Source: Bradyrhizobium sp. (GTDB lineage Bacteria > Pseudomonadota > Alphaproteobacteria > Rhizobiales > Xanthobacteraceae). From it: a stretch of DNA of 64,000 nucleotides. The stretch covers positions 19,027 through 83,026 of the forward strand of contig NZ_SSMW01000036.1 of NCBI RefSeq assembly GCF_004799405.1, given 5' to 3'. The notes under the pieces are model-generated. The model worked only from the letters and a program-made list of their open reading frames with translations, did not search any database and was not told the DNA's origin. The position numbers and the translations under genes were made by a program. Every line of letters begins with the position of its first letter. Position 1 is the first letter of the stretch. This document shows positions 18,996 through 29,273 of the stretch, one piece after another.

Positions 18996-21428
18996 TCAGA
19001 AGCGGCTTTCTTCTTCTTCGACCAGAATTTCGCGTTTACCGGCGTGGTTGGCCTGTCCGACGATGCCTTCGAGTTCCATTCGTTCCATCAGCGAGGCAGC
19101 GCGGTTATATCCGATTTGGAGCCGGCGCTGAATGTAGCTGGTCGAGGCCTTGCGGTCGCGCTTGACGATCGCCACCGCCTGCGAGAACAGATCGCCGCCG
19201 CCGTCGCCGCCCATGCCGGTGGAATCGAACACCGCGCCGTCTTCGTCGGTCGGCTCTTCAGCCGTGACCGCTTCGAGATATTCCGGCTGGCCCTGCGTTT
19301 TGAGGTGGCGCACCACCTTCTCGACTTCTTCGTCCGACACGAAAGGCCCGTGGACGCGGCTGATGCGTCCGCCGCCGGCCATATAGAGCATGTCGCCCTG
19401 TCCGAGCAATTGCTCGGCGCCCATTTCGCCGAGAATGGTGCGGCTGTCGATTTTCGAGGTGACCTGAAACGAGATGCGGGTCGGGAAGTTGGCCTTGATG
19501 GTGCCGGTGATGACGTCGACCGACGGACGCTGGGTGGCGAGAATCACATGCAGCCCGGCGGCGCGCGCCATCTGCGCCAGCCGTTGTACCGCGCCTTCGA
19601 TATCCTTGCCGGCGACCATCATCAGGTCGGCCATTTCATCGACGATGATGACGATGTAGGGCAACGGATCGAGCTCGAGCTTCTCGTCCTCGTAGACCGC
19701 TTTGCCGGTTTCCTTGTCGAAGCCGGTGTGCACGGTGCGGGTCAGCTCTTCGCCCTTGGCTCTGGCTTCCACCAACCGCGCATTGTAGCCGTCGATGTTG
19801 CGCACGCCGAGCTTGGACATTTTCTTGTAGCGCTCTTCCATTTCGCGCACCGCCCATTTCAGCGCGACCACGGCCTTCTTCGGATCGGTCACGACCGGCG
19901 TCAGCAGATGCGGAATGCCATCATAGACCGAGAGCTCGAGCATCTTCGGGTCGACCATGATCAGCCGGCATTGATCGGGCCGCAGGCGGTACACCAGGCT
20001 GAGGATCATGGTGTTGATGGCGACCGATTTGCCGGAGCCGGTGGTGCCGGCGATCAACAGATGCGGCATCCGCGCGAGATCGACGATGATGGATTCGCCG
20101 CCGATGTTCTTGCCGAGACAAAGCGGAAGTTTGGCGACCGACTCGTTGCCGTCCTTGACCGACAGCAATTCGCGCAAATAGACCTTCTCGCGATGCGGGT
20201 TCGGCAGTTCGATGCCGATGGCATTGCGGCCGGGCACCACGGCGACGCGCGCCGAGAGCGCGCTCATCGAGCGCGCGATGTCGTCGGCCAGGCCGATAAC
20301 GCGGGACGATTTGATGCCGGGCGCGGGCTCCAGTTCGTACAGCGTCACCACCGGGCCGGGATGGGCCTTGACGATTTCACCGCGGACGCCGAAATCGCCA
20401 AGCACGCCTTCCAGTGCCCGCGAATTGGAGTCCAGCTCCGATTTGCTGAGCGGCTGGCGATCCGAGGCCCTCGGCGCGGTCAGCACCGAGACCGGCGGCA
20501 GTTCGAACTTGTCGGACGATCTGCGCGCCGTCGCGCGCGGCGCGGCCTTCTTGCGCGGCGCGCGGACGGCAGCGGGGGTTTCCTCATCGTCTTCGTCGAA
20601 ATCCTCATCGGAACCCGGCGCCAGCGATGGGTTGGCGCGGCCGCCCAGATTCGGCTCCTGGCGCTCGAATGAGCGTGGTGCCGGCGCACTGGCGACTAAC
20701 CAGCCATAGGCCAGGGTCAGCAATCGCCACAGCCGCACCTTCGCGCTCATGGCGGCATGAAATGCCCATCCGAGCGAGATCGCGCCGCGATCGTCCTCTT
20801 CGACGAATGGCGCGTCATCGTCCTCGATCGGCGTCAATTCCTCCTCGCGTGGGCGCGAACCGATGCCGCTTGCGACCAGGAATGTTGCGACAACAACGGC
20901 GCACAGCACGATACCGAGCACGAGACGATAGAGGATGCCGGGCGGACCGAATACCACGGCGGGTGCGCGCACCAGCGCGTCGCCGACCACGCCGCCGAGC
21001 CCGGTCGGCAGCGGCCATGTCCCGCCATGCGGCCAGCAGCTTGCGAATCCGGCAGCCGTGACCGTGCAGAGGATCCAGCTCGAAATCCGCAGCGCCTCGC
21101 GGTCGAACGTGCGATGGGTCAGCATGCGCCAGCCCCACACCGCCACCGGCAGGATCAGCATGATGGCACCGAGGCCAAGAATCTGCATCAGGAGGTCGGC
21201 GCCGATCGCGCCGGGATAACCGACGACGTTGCGGATCGCGCGCGAAGTGGCGTGGCTGAGGCTCGGGTCCTGCACCGACCAGGTCATGATCGCCGCCGCG
21301 GCGACCCCGGAAAGCGACAGCAATGCGAGGCCCGCCAGTTCGCGCAACCGCCGCGCCAGCGCGTCGCGGACCGACGCCGGCAGTTGACCGACCAGGGGAA
21401 TCACACGTTCGATCGCCGGCATGCTCAC
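18996..21428 (-). CDS. ftsK: DNA translocase FtsK
   Basis: Septum-anchored motor that pumps DNA and coordinates dimer resolution with division. Several N-terminal transmembrane helices (about 30-200) are followed by an acidic, alanine-rich linker of modest length. The RecA-like motor has Walker [12 protein letters not shown] at about 458-468 and an [11 protein letters not shown]alker B. A gamma winged-helix domain over the last 65 residues ([19 protein letters not shown]) would read orienting sequences. At 810 aa it is the short-linker alphaproteobacterial form. It starts 12 bases after the aminotransferase stop. Confidence 0.97.
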   Translation of the reverse strand: MSMPAIERVIPLVGQLPASVRDALARRLRELAGLALLSLSGVAAAAIMTWSVQDPSLSHATSRAIRNVVGYPGAIGADLLMQILGLGAIMLILPVAVWGWRMLTHRTFDREALRISSWILCTVTAAGFASCWPHGGTWPLPTGLGGVVGDALVRAPAVVFGPPGILYRLVLGIVLCAVVVATFLVASGIGSRPREEELTPIEDDDAPFVEEDDRGAISLGWAFHAAMSAKVRLWRLLTLAYGWLVASAPAPRSFERQEPNLGGRANPSLAPGSDEDFDEDDEETPAAVRAPRKKAAPRATARRSSDKFELPPVSVLTAPRASDRQPLSKSELDSNSRALEGVLGDFGVRGEIVKAHPGPVVTLYELEPAPGIKSSRVIGLADDIARSMSALSARVAVVPGRNAIGIELPNPHREKVYLRELLSVKDGNESVAKLPLCLGKNIGGESIIVDLARMPHLLIAGTTGSGKSVAINTMILSLVYRLRPDQCRLIMVDPKMLELSVYDGIPHLLTPVVTDPKKAVVALKWAVREMEERYKKMSKLGVRNIDGYNARLVEARAKGEELTRTVHTGFDKETGKAVYEDEKLELDPLPYIVIIVDEMADLMMVAGKDIEGAVQRLAQMARAAGLHVILATQRPSVDVITGTIKANFPTRISFQVTSKIDSRTILGEMGAEQLLGQGDMLYMAGGGRISRVHGPFVSDEEVEKVVRHLKTQGQPEYLEAVTAEEPTDEDGAVFDSTGMGGDGGGDLFSQAVAIVKRDRKASTSYIQRRLQIGYNRAASLMERMELEGIVGQANHAGKREILVEEEESRF

Positions 21429-21440
21429 GGGCCTTCGCGA

Positions 21441-22655
21441 TTAATCCAGAATTTCGACCAGCCGGTGCAACGCCTCGGCTGTTGTTTCACTGTCCTGCAC
21501 CAGCGCCAGGCGAATATAGCCCGCGCCGGGATTGCTGCCGTCGGGTTGCCGCCGCGCCAAATAACTTCCGGGGATCACGCGCACGCCGGCATCCCTGTAG
21601 AGTTTCACCGTCGCGGCTTCGTCGCCGCCATGGGCCGACACGTCGAGCCAGACGCAGAAGCCGCCGGCGGGACGATGATAGCCGTAGCGATTGCCGAGGA
21701 TCTGGTCGGCGAGATCGAACTTGATTCGGTACAGCCGGCGATTTTCCTCGACATGCGCCTCGTCGCTGTAGGCGGCGACCGCGACCTGCTGCAGCGGCAT
21801 CGGCACCTGGGGTGCGGCGACATTGCGCAACTCGTGAAACGCACCGAGGAAGTTCTTGTCGCCAGCAGCAAAGCCGACCCGCATGCCCGGCAGGTTCGAG
21901 CGCTTCGACAGCGACTGAAATGCAACGACGTTGGTAAAATCGGGCCCGGCGCATTCCAGCATGCTGCCCGGCGCTTCGCTGGTGTAGATCTCCGAATAGC
22001 ATTCGTCGCTCAGGATCATGAAGCCGAAGCGATCGGCGAGTTTTTTCAGGCGGCCGAAATATTCCCGTGAGGCCACCGCGCCCTGCGGGTTCGCCGGCGA
22101 GGCGATGTAGATCGCGACGGTGCGCGCCAGCGTCGCATCATCGAGCGCATCGAGGTCGGGGAGGAATCCGTTGGCAAGCGTGGTCGGCAGATAGATCGTT
22201 TCGCAGCCCGCGGCGCGCGCCCCGGCGCCGTAGGCTGGATAAAACGGATTGGGCACCAGGATCGCGGGCTTGCCCTTGCGCTCGCCGACATAGCGGACGG
22301 CCGTGAGCGCGGCGAAAAACAGGCCCTCGCGGCTGCCGTTGAGCACCAGAAGCTCGGTCTCGGGATCGATCCCGCGGGGCAGGCTGAATCGGGTGGAAAG
22401 CCAGTTCGCTGCCGCCCGGCGAAACGGCTCGATGCCCTTGATCAACGGATAGCGGCCGAAATCGGCGATGTGCTTGGCCAGGACCGGGCCGACGAAGGCG
22501 GGAACCGGATGCTGTGGCTCCCCTAACGATAGTGTAATCAAGGGCTTAGCTGGCTGATACGGCGCCAAGAGTTCGGTCACCCGGGCAAATGGCGAGCGTT
22601 CGCTTTCCTGATTGCCGACGCCCTGGGGCGCGCGGGATGAAGCGGTCATTGCCAT
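21441..22655 (-). CDS. Class I/II aminotransferase, DapC-like
   Basis: Fold-type I PLP enzyme. The PLP lysine lies in QSLSKRSNLPGMRVGF, wording characteristic of succinyldiaminopimelate aminotransferase (DapC), which would place it in lysine/diaminopimelate synthesis. The substrate is inferred, not proven. The frame extends 56 codons further upstream without family sequence. I chose ATG 22655 (404 aa); ATG 22649 two codons later is equally possible. It is co-oriented with and closely followed by ftsK. Confidence 0.82.
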   Translation of the reverse strand: MAMTASSRAPQGVGNQESERSPFARVTELLAPYQPAKPLITLSLGEPQHPVPAFVGPVLAKHIADFGRYPLIKGIEPFRRAAANWLSTRFSLPRGIDPETELLVLNGSREGLFFAALTAVRYVGERKGKPAILVPNPFYPAYGAGARAAGCETIYLPTTLANGFLPDLDALDDATLARTVAIYIASPANPQGAVASREYFGRLKKLADRFGFMILSDECYSEIYTSEAPGSMLECAGPDFTNVVAFQSLSKRSNLPGMRVGFAAGDKNFLGAFHELRNVAAPQVPMPLQQVAVAAYSDEAHVEENRRLYRIKFDLADQILGNRYGYHRPAGGFCVWLDVSAHGGDEAATVKLYRDAGVRVIPGSYLARRQPDGSNPGAGYIRLALVQDSETTAEALHRLVEILD

Positions 22656-22856
22656 GCGTGAAGCGCCAGAACTCTTAAAGGTAGCCGATCGCAGGTCGAG
22701 ACCGGCCAAAAACAGATCAGACCACCATAGATACGGCGAGGTTAAGACGCGATTAACCATCGAGGCCAGCGGCGATTTTGCTGCGGGATCGCCGCCGCTC
22801 CGCGAGGATTGTGCCCCCCTCAAACCCCGCCTCGTTGAAAAGAATAGCGCGAGCCC

Positions 22857-22895
22857 AAAAAAAGAGAGGGGCTCCAGCTTGCGCTGAAGCCCCTC
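22857..22895 (-). terminator. Intrinsic terminator after amtB
   Basis: On the minus strand a GC-rich stem (GAGGGGCT at 22866-22873 with AGCCCCTC at 22888-22895, plus a four-pair extension toward the loop) ends in a run of seven T residues. It would stop the leftward glnK-amtB transcript before it reaches the aminotransferase gene. Confidence 0.88.
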
Positions 22896-22938
22896 AACGG
22901 TCGGGGCATTGCCGGGTATGTGCCCAAACCGTAGTTCT

Positions 22939-22964
22939 GGGCGCGATCTTGCGAGATCGCGCCC
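22939..22964 (-). other. Perfect hairpin in the amtB 3' untranslated region
   Basis: An 11-bp perfect inverted repeat (GGGCGCGATCT at 22939-22949 with AGATCGCGCCC at 22954-22964) lies ten bases past the amtB stop. It has no T run, so it is more likely an RNA-stabilising 3' hairpin upstream of the true terminator at 22857. The rest of the 22656-22973 gap shows no gene. Confidence 0.75.
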
Positions 22965-22973
22965 CGGGAGAAC

Positions 22974-24428
22974 TCACATGTTGTAGGCGCGCTCGGTGTG
23001 CTCGGTGATATCGAGGCCTTCACGCTCCACTTCGACGCTGGCGCGCAGGCCGACGATGACATCGACGACCTTGTAGAGGATCGCCGAGCCGACGCCCGAC
23101 CACACCAGCGTGGTGGCGACGCCCCAGCACTGCGAGATCATCTGGTCGGCGAACACGTAGTCCTGGACCTTGCCGATGGTGTAATCCATCACGCCGGTGC
23201 CACCGAGCGCCGGATTGACCAGGATGCCGGTGCCGAGGGCGCCGACGATTCCGCCGATACAGTGAACGCCGAACACGTCGAGCGAGTCGTCGTAGCCGAG
23301 CGCGTTCTTGATCACGGTGACGAAGAACAGGCAGACCACGCCGACCACCAGACCGAGCACGATCGCGCCCATCGGACCGGAGTAACCGGCCGCCGGCGTT
23401 ACCGCCACCAGTCCCGCTACCGCGCCCGAGATTGCGCCGAGCACCGAGGGGTGGCCCTTGGTGATCCATTCGGCGAACATCCAGGACAGCGCCGCCGCCG
23501 CGGTCGCGACGAAGGAGTTGGTCATGGCGAGTGCGGCGCCGCCATTGGCTTCGAGATTCGATCCGGCGTTGAATCCGAACCAACCCACCCAGAGCAGCGA
23601 GGCGCCGATCATGGACATGGTCAGCGAATGCGGAGCCATCAAATCCTTGCCGTAACCGGTGCGCTTGCCGATCAGCAGTGCACCGACCAGACCGGCGATA
23701 CCGGCGTTGATGTGCACCACGGTGCCGCCTGCGAAGTCGATCGCGCCCTTCTTGAAGACCCAGCCGCCGTCGGCCAGGAAGTCGGTCTTCGCCGTTTCAA
23801 AGGCGGCTTGCGCGGCCGTCTTGGCAGCGCCGTCCGCCGCGGTTTCGACCGCCTTGAGCGCCGCCGAGATCGCATCCGGTCCGGCCCAATACCAAACCAT
23901 GTGCGCAATCGGGAAGTAGATCAGCGTCACCCACAGCGGAATAAACAACGCGACCGCGGCGAACTTCATGCGTTCGGCGAACGCGCCGACGATGAGGGCC
24001 GGGGTGATCGCCGCGAATGTCATCTGGAAGCAGACATAGACCAGTTCGGTGATGTTGACGTCGGCGCTGAATGTCGCCGCCTTGGAGTCCGGCGTCACGC
24101 CCATCAGGAAGGCTTTCGAGAAGCCGCCGATGAAGTCAGACCCGCCGGTGAAGGCGAGGCTGTAGCCGTAAAGCGCCCACAGGATGGTGACAATGCAGAC
24201 GGTGTAGAATACCTGCATCAGCACCGAGAGCATGTTCTTGGAGCGGACGAGACCACCGTAGAAAAGTGCGAGGCCCGGGATCGTCATCAACAGCACCAGC
24301 ACCGTCGATGTCAGCATCCAGGCATTGTCGCCCTTGTTGACAGTTGGCTCCGCGTAGGCAGCGGTCGCGGCGAACAGGCCGACTGCGAGGGCCACCAATC
24401 CCGCGCTATAGGGACGCTTGAACGTCAT
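22974..24428 (-). CDS. amtB: Ammonium transporter AmtB
   Basis: Trimeric ammonium/ammonia channel of the inner membrane. A cleavable signal sequence (residues 1-26, ending AAYAEP) precedes about 11 transmembrane helices. Conserved segments include FAAITPALIVGAFAERMKF and the C-terminal GLDITEHTERAY tail that docks GlnK. An insertion rich in Ala and Lys (about 182-215) lies in one periplasmic loop. At 484 aa it is full length. It follows glnK by 38 bases, the usual glnK-amtB pairing. Confidence 0.97.
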   Translation of the reverse strand: MTFKRPYSAGLVALAVGLFAATAAYAEPTVNKGDNAWMLTSTVLVLLMTIPGLALFYGGLVRSKNMLSVLMQVFYTVCIVTILWALYGYSLAFTGGSDFIGGFSKAFLMGVTPDSKAATFSADVNITELVYVCFQMTFAAITPALIVGAFAERMKFAAVALFIPLWVTLIYFPIAHMVWYWAGPDAISAALKAVETAADGAAKTAAQAAFETAKTDFLADGGWVFKKGAIDFAGGTVVHINAGIAGLVGALLIGKRTGYGKDLMAPHSLTMSMIGASLLWVGWFGFNAGSNLEANGGAALAMTNSFVATAAAALSWMFAEWITKGHPSVLGAISGAVAGLVAVTPAAGYSGPMGAIVLGLVVGVVCLFFVTVIKNALGYDDSLDVFGVHCIGGIVGALGTGILVNPALGGTGVMDYTIGKVQDYVFADQMISQCWGVATTLVWSGVGSAILYKVVDVIVGLRASVEVEREGLDITEHTERAYNM

Positions 24429-24466
24429 TTTGTTTTACTCCTGATTGGATAAGGTTGAGCGCGAAA

Positions 24467-24880
<414 letters not shown>

Positions 24881-24910
24881 TCACTACGCGGGCACAGCCG
24901 GTCCCATAGA

Positions 24911-24926
24911 ATCAAATGCCGTGCCA
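24911..24926 (-). promoter_or_regulatory. Candidate sigma-54 (RpoN) promoter for glnK-amtB
   Basis: The minus strand reads TGGCACGGCATTTGAT, compared with the consensus TGGCAC-N5-TTGCW. The -24 element is perfect and the spacing exact; the -12 element has GA instead of GC. It lies about 105 bases upstream of the glnK start. Nitrogen control of glnK-amtB by NtrC and sigma-54 is well known in the family. I could not find a clear NtrC palindrome nearby. Confidence 0.6.
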
Positions 24927-25110
24927 GATCGGCCGCATTCCCTAACGGATTATGAAAGCGGACCTTTTCGCGCTTTATCGGAACTCGCTTAGGCCGCGCC
25001 CATCGGGCCCGCTCAATGCCTAATCACGCCTGATGAAATTGTAGGCAGGTCGGGCTCCCGACATAATCGTGCCCATCGGGAGAGCAAGGAAAAGGTATTG
25101 GGATAGTGAA

Positions 25111-25242
25111 TTACCACCAAGCCTCGCCGTGCTGCGAAATATCGAGGCCTTCCAGCTCATGTTCGCGGGGCGACCCGTAAACGAATATCTTGCCGCCGGA
25201 CCAAACCAGGGTAAGCCGCGACACCGACGCGACGCATTGTGA
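25111..25242 (-). pseudogene. C-terminal remnant of a second amtB
   Basis: Reading the minus strand directly after the upstream PII gene gives 43 codons and a stop. The peptide begins S-Q-C, contains LTLVWSG and ends EGLDISQHGEAWW. The intact AmtB in this window has ISQC, TTLVWSG and EGLDITEHTERAY in the same order. The remnant therefore corresponds to the last transmembrane helix and tail, with about 10 residues missing between them and the first 430 or so codons gone. It sits exactly where an amtB partner of the upstream PII gene would be. No start codon or ribosome-binding site supports expression. Confidence 0.8.
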
Positions 25243-25244
25243 TC

Positions 25245-25643
<399 letters not shown>

Positions 25644-25838
25644 TCAAGTTTGGCATCTTTCCGCGCCAATGGCACAAAAAGTTGTAGGACCCAACGAAAA
25701 ACAATGGCGATAGCCATATGGCCCCGCGCCGCCCGATCCGGATTTTTGACCCACATCATTGATATCAATAGTGTTTTTTAGCGCCTTTTGACGTGGGCCA
25801 TCAGGTCGCAAATTCGAAACGGTAAACGGCTGCACTCC

Positions 25839-26699
25839 TCACCTGCGTTCGCGGAGCGAACCTTCCTGCGCGACCGAGGCCACCAGCGTGCCGTCCTGCT
25901 TGAAGATCATGCCGCGGGTCAGGCCGCGCCCGTCTTGCGCGCTCGGAGAGTCCTGGGCGTAAAGCAGCCATTCGTCGGCCCGGAACGGGCGATGAAACCA
26001 CATCGCGTGATCGAGGCTCGCCGGCATCATGCGCTTGTCGAACAAGGTGCGGCCGTAGCGCGCCATCGCCGCGTCGAGCAGCGAAAAATCCGACGCATAG
26101 GCCAGCGCGCACATGTGCAGCGCCGGATCGTCCGGCAGTTTCGAGGCGGTGCGGATCCAGACATGGATGCGGCCGTCCTCGATCTTCTGGCCGAAATAGC
26201 GTCCGAGCTCGACCGGGCGCAGTTCGATCGGGCGGTCGGATTCATAGTAGCGGCGGATGAATTCCGGCATATCGCGAAACATCGGCTGCTTGGCGACTTC
26301 TTCGGCGGTGAGTTTCTCCGGCGGCGGCACCTCCGGCATCTTGTCCTGATGATCGAACGAGGCTTGCTCGTTGACATGAAACGACACCATGATCGAAAAG
26401 ATCGCGTTGCCGTGCTGGATCGCAGTGACCCGGCGGGTCGAATAGCTCTTGCCGTCGCGCAAGCGTTCGACCTCGTAGATGATCGGAATCTGCGGATCGC
26501 CCGGCAGGATGAAATAGCAGTGCAGCGAGTGCGGCAGGCGGCCTTCGACGGTGCGGCAGGCGGCCACCATCGCCTGCCCGATCACCTGGCCGCCGAACAC
26601 CCGCTGCCAGCTCGTCTTCGGACTGTTGCCGCGGAACATGTTCACCTCGATCGGCTCGAGATCGAGGATGGAAATCAGGTCAATCAGGCCCTTGGACAT
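25839..26699 (-). CDS. tesB: Acyl-CoA thioesterase II (TesB)
   Basis: Double-hotdog thioesterase hydrolysing medium- and long-chain acyl-CoA. The N-terminal hotdog contains QRVFGGQVIGQAM. The C-terminal hotdog carries the catalytic Asp in ALAYASDFSLLD and the Gln in SVAQEGSLRERR at the end of the protein. It has 286 aa. It is divergent from the UbiH-like gene. Confidence 0.95.
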   Translation of the reverse strand: MSKGLIDLISILDLEPIEVNMFRGNSPKTSWQRVFGGQVIGQAMVAACRTVEGRLPHSLHCYFILPGDPQIPIIYEVERLRDGKSYSTRRVTAIQHGNAIFSIMVSFHVNEQASFDHQDKMPEVPPPEKLTAEEVAKQPMFRDMPEFIRRYYESDRPIELRPVELGRYFGQKIEDGRIHVWIRTASKLPDDPALHMCALAYASDFSLLDAAMARYGRTLFDKRMMPASLDHAMWFHRPFRADEWLLYAQDSPSAQDGRGLTRGMIFKQDGTLVASVAQEGSLRERR

Positions 26700-26720
26700 C
26701 GACGCGCTTTCGATTGGGTC

Positions 26721-26761
26721 GTCATTTGCGGGTTCGAAGCGTGGCTTCGTCCCGCAGTGAC
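26721..26761. repeat. Short intergenic palindrome (GTCAT-type)
   Basis: GTCATTTGCGGG at 26721-26732 pairs with CCCGCAGTGAC at 26751-26761, with one mismatch and one unpaired base. It belongs to the same style of mosaic palindrome seen at 36202, 37881 and 56571. Confidence 0.6.
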
Positions 26762-26800
26762 GGGTGTTTGGTGAACCTGTTTCGCCCAGCTATACTCCGG

Positions 26801-26828
26801 GTGCAAGAGCGTGAGTGCAAGAGCGTGA
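26801..26828. repeat. Perfect 14-bp tandem duplication before the UbiH-like gene
   Basis: GTGCAAGAGCGTGA occurs twice head to tail and ends 15 bases before the ATG at 26844. Slippage at this site would change the leader length of the transcript. Confidence 0.7.
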
Positions 26829-26843
26829 GTGAGCAGGTTTGAC

Positions 26844-28064
26844 ATGTCGGGACAGCGAAGCATTGTCATTGGCGGAGGCGCGTTTGCGGGACTGGCGCTG
26901 GCGCTGGCGCTGCGACAGGGCCTCGGTGCGGATATTGCAATTATCGTGGCCGATCCGGCGCTGGCGACGCGGCCGAGCCGCGACCCGCGCACCACCGCCA
27001 TCGTCGCCGCCTGCCGCCGGCTGTTCGCTGCCATCGGGGTGTGGGACCAGGTCGCGGGGGACGCCCAGCCGATCCTCGACATGGTGGTCACCGATTCCAG
27101 GCTGGGAGACGCGACCCGTCCGGTGTTCCTGACCTTTGCAGGCAATGTCGAGCCGGACGAACCGTTCGCGCACATGATCGAAAACCGTCATCTGATCGAT
27201 GCGCTGGTCGCACGCGCGAAGGCCGACGGCATCGACCTTCGCGCAACCGCGGTGACGACATTCGATTCGCGTCCCGAGGGCGTGGATGTAACGCTCGGTG
27301 ACGGCAGCATCGTCGAGGCGAGCCTGATGGTGGCGGCCGACGGCGCGCGCTCGAGATTGCGCGAACGCGCCGGGATCGCCACCCATGGCTGGGATTACGA
27401 TCAATCCGGGATTGTCGTCACGGTCGGCCATGAACGCGATCATCACGGCCGCGCCGAGGAGCATTTTCTTGCCGCCGGGCCGTTCGCGATCCTGCCGCTG
27501 ACGGGGCAGCGCTCCTCGCTGGTGTGGACCGAGGACCGCGCCGAGGCCGCGCGCATCATCGCCTTGAGCGAAGACGAGTTTCACGGCGAACTCGAGCAGC
27601 GCTTTGGATTGCATCTCGGTGAGATCAGGACGCTGGACCAGCCGCGGGCGTTTCCGCTTTCCTATTTCGTCGCGCGCTCTTTCATCGGCGAACGGCTGGC
27701 GCTGGTCGGCGACGCTGCGCACGTGATTCACCCGATCGCGGGCCAGGGGCTCAATATGGGCCTGAAGGACGTCGCGGCGCTCGCCGAGGTGATCGTCGAC
27801 GCGGCGCGGCTCGGCATCGACCTCGGTCAGGCCGATGTGCTCGATCGCTATCAGCGCTGGCGGCGGTTCGATACCATGGCGATGGGGCTTGCCACCAATT
27901 CGCTCAATCTGTTGTTCTCGAACAAATCGAGTTTGTTGCGCGCGGTGCGCGATATCGGACTGGGTCTGGTCGATCGCGCTCCACCGCTGAAAAGTCTGTT
28001 CATCCGCCAGGCCGCCGGGCTCACGGGCGAGGTGCCGCGGCTGCTCAAGGGCGAGGCGTTGTAA
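26844..28064 (+). CDS. UbiH/UbiF-family FAD-dependent monooxygenase
   Basis: Probable ubiquinone-biosynthesis ring hydroxylase. The FAD-binding IVIGGGAFAGLALALAL is at the N-terminus, the DG motif VAADGARSRLRE is in the middle, and GDAAHVIHPIAGQGLNMGL with the second FAD contact is near residue 290. The start ATG 26844 (406 aa) is preferred to GTG 26829. Which ring carbon it hydroxylates cannot be told from sequence. It nearly abuts the convergent hydrolase gene. Confidence 0.9.
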   Translation: MSGQRSIVIGGGAFAGLALALALRQGLGADIAIIVADPALATRPSRDPRTTAIVAACRRLFAAIGVWDQVAGDAQPILDMVVTDSRLGDATRPVFLTFAGNVEPDEPFAHMIENRHLIDALVARAKADGIDLRATAVTTFDSRPEGVDVTLGDGSIVEASLMVAADGARSRLRERAGIATHGWDYDQSGIVVTVGHERDHHGRAEEHFLAAGPFAILPLTGQRSSLVWTEDRAEAARIIALSEDEFHGELEQRFGLHLGEIRTLDQPRAFPLSYFVARSFIGERLALVGDAAHVIHPIAGQGLNMGLKDVAALAEVIVDAARLGIDLGQADVLDRYQRWRRFDTMAMGLATNSLNLLFSNKSSLLRAVRDIGLGLVDRAPPLKSLFIRQAAGLTGEVPRLLKGEAL

Positions 28065-28067
28065 CGA

Positions 28068-29009
28068 TCAACGCGCGCCGCCGGCGAGAATGAAAGCCGC
28101 CACCGAATCGACCAGGGTCGCATCCAGCGCCCGATCCGGCTGGTTGTAGGCTTCAAGGTCGTCCGTCTCATCGGCAACGTCGACCAGGACATGGTTCATG
28201 TCCGGAATCCACACCGTCTTCGCCACCGGAGACGCCGCCGAAAGTGCGGCAAAATCCACGCGCGCCACCTGCCGGTCGCGGCCGCCGCCGACGATCAGCG
28301 TCGGCTGATCGACCAGTTTTAGCGGATCGATCGGGTCTTCCGTAAAGGCCGAGGCGACCCCGGGCTGCATCGATGGGGGGATCGACAGCCCCCGTGGCGG
28401 CGGATCGACGATCTGGCCGGCCATGATGGCGTCGATGGCGGCCTCGATCGGCTTGAGCACGTCGGAGGGGAGTTCTTTCTTTTCAAGCTGAGCCTTGACC
28501 AGGTCGCCCTGCCGACGTGCCGCGGTGACCAGCAAGACAAGCCGGTCGATCGGTACCCGCCGCGCCGTCAGGATCGCGACCAGTCCGCCCTCGCTATGCC
28601 CGACCACGACTATCTTGGAGAATTTCCCGCCGCTGCGGAGATGGTTCACCAGCGCCGTTGCATCGTCGACATAATCCTTGAAGCGGAAATCCTCCGGTCG
28701 CCCGAATTCCGGCTTCCATCCGCCGGCGCCGCGCTTGTCGTAACGAAGCGTCGCTATTTTGCGCGCGACCAGTTGCTCCGAGAGTTTCTTCAACGTCGCA
28801 GGTTTGACCTGCGGTCCATTGCCGTCATGGTCGGTGGATCCGGAGCCTGCGATCAAAAGTGCCACGGGCGGGTGCTCGACATCGGGCGGGACCGTCAGCA
28901 CGGCGTCGATGGCGCCGACCCGGATCTTGCTTTCTTCGGCGGATGCGTTCACGGCCATATCGCAGAGGCCAAGCATCACGAGCGCAGGAATAAGGGTCCA
29001 GGCGCGCAT
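28068..29009 (-). CDS. Exported alpha/beta hydrolase
   Basis: A signal peptide (about 1-24, ending NASAEE) precedes an alpha/beta-hydrolase fold. The nucleophile elbow is GHSEGG, the oxyanion region is IAGSGSTDHDGNGP, and the likely catalytic His is in PDMNHVLVDV near the C-terminus. At 313 aa it resembles uncharacterised serine esterases. The substrate is unknown. It starts three bases after the trm112 stop, so the two are co-transcribed. Confidence 0.85.
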   Translation of the reverse strand: MRAWTLIPALVMLGLCDMAVNASAEESKIRVGAIDAVLTVPPDVEHPPVALLIAGSGSTDHDGNGPQVKPATLKKLSEQLVARKIATLRYDKRGAGGWKPEFGRPEDFRFKDYVDDATALVNHLRSGGKFSKIVVVGHSEGGLVAILTARRVPIDRLVLLVTAARRQGDLVKAQLEKKELPSDVLKPIEAAIDAIMAGQIVDPPPRGLSIPPSMQPGVASAFTEDPIDPLKLVDQPTLIVGGGRDRQVARVDFAALSAASPVAKTVWIPDMNHVLVDVADETDDLEAYNQPDRALDATLVDSVAAFILAGGAR

Positions 29010-29012
29010 CGG

Positions 29013-29210
29013 CTAATCGATCTTCCGCGCCTCTTCCGGCAGCATGATCGGAATGCCGTCGCGGATCGGATAAGCGAGTTTCGCCGAGCGCGAGATCAGC
29101 TCCTGCCGCGCCGAATCGAATTCGAGCGGCCCCTTGGTCAGCGGGCAGACCAGAATTTCCAGGAGCTTGGGATCGACGGTGGCTTCGGGGCGTTCGGGCG
29201 AGGTGGTCAT
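29013..29210 (-). CDS. Trm112-family small zinc-ribbon-like protein
   Basis: A 65-residue protein with the family pattern [16 protein letters not shown] and [13 protein letters not shown]. Eukaryotic and archaeal Trm112 activates tRNA, rRNA and release-factor methyltransferases; the bacterial role is less clear. Only one Cys is present, so the zinc ribbon is degenerate, as is common in proteobacterial members. ATG 29210, with GGAG upstream, is preferred over an ATG 12 codons earlier. Confidence 0.9.
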   Translation of the reverse strand: MTTSPERPEATVDPKLLEILVCPLTKGPLEFDSARQELISRSAKLAYPIRDGIPIMLPEEARKID

Positions 29211-29273
29211 GCGCGGCTCCGGCGTGGGTTTTCGCATCTGTAGCATATCGTATCAAAGCCCGCAGTCGCGTGC

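Noticed and set aside
25660..25690. Possible sigma-54 promoter before the upstream PII gene (TGGCGC...ATGCC on minus, TGGCAC...TTGT on plus)
   Set aside because: On both strands the GG-to-GC spacing is one base too long for sigma-54, which tolerates no spacing change.
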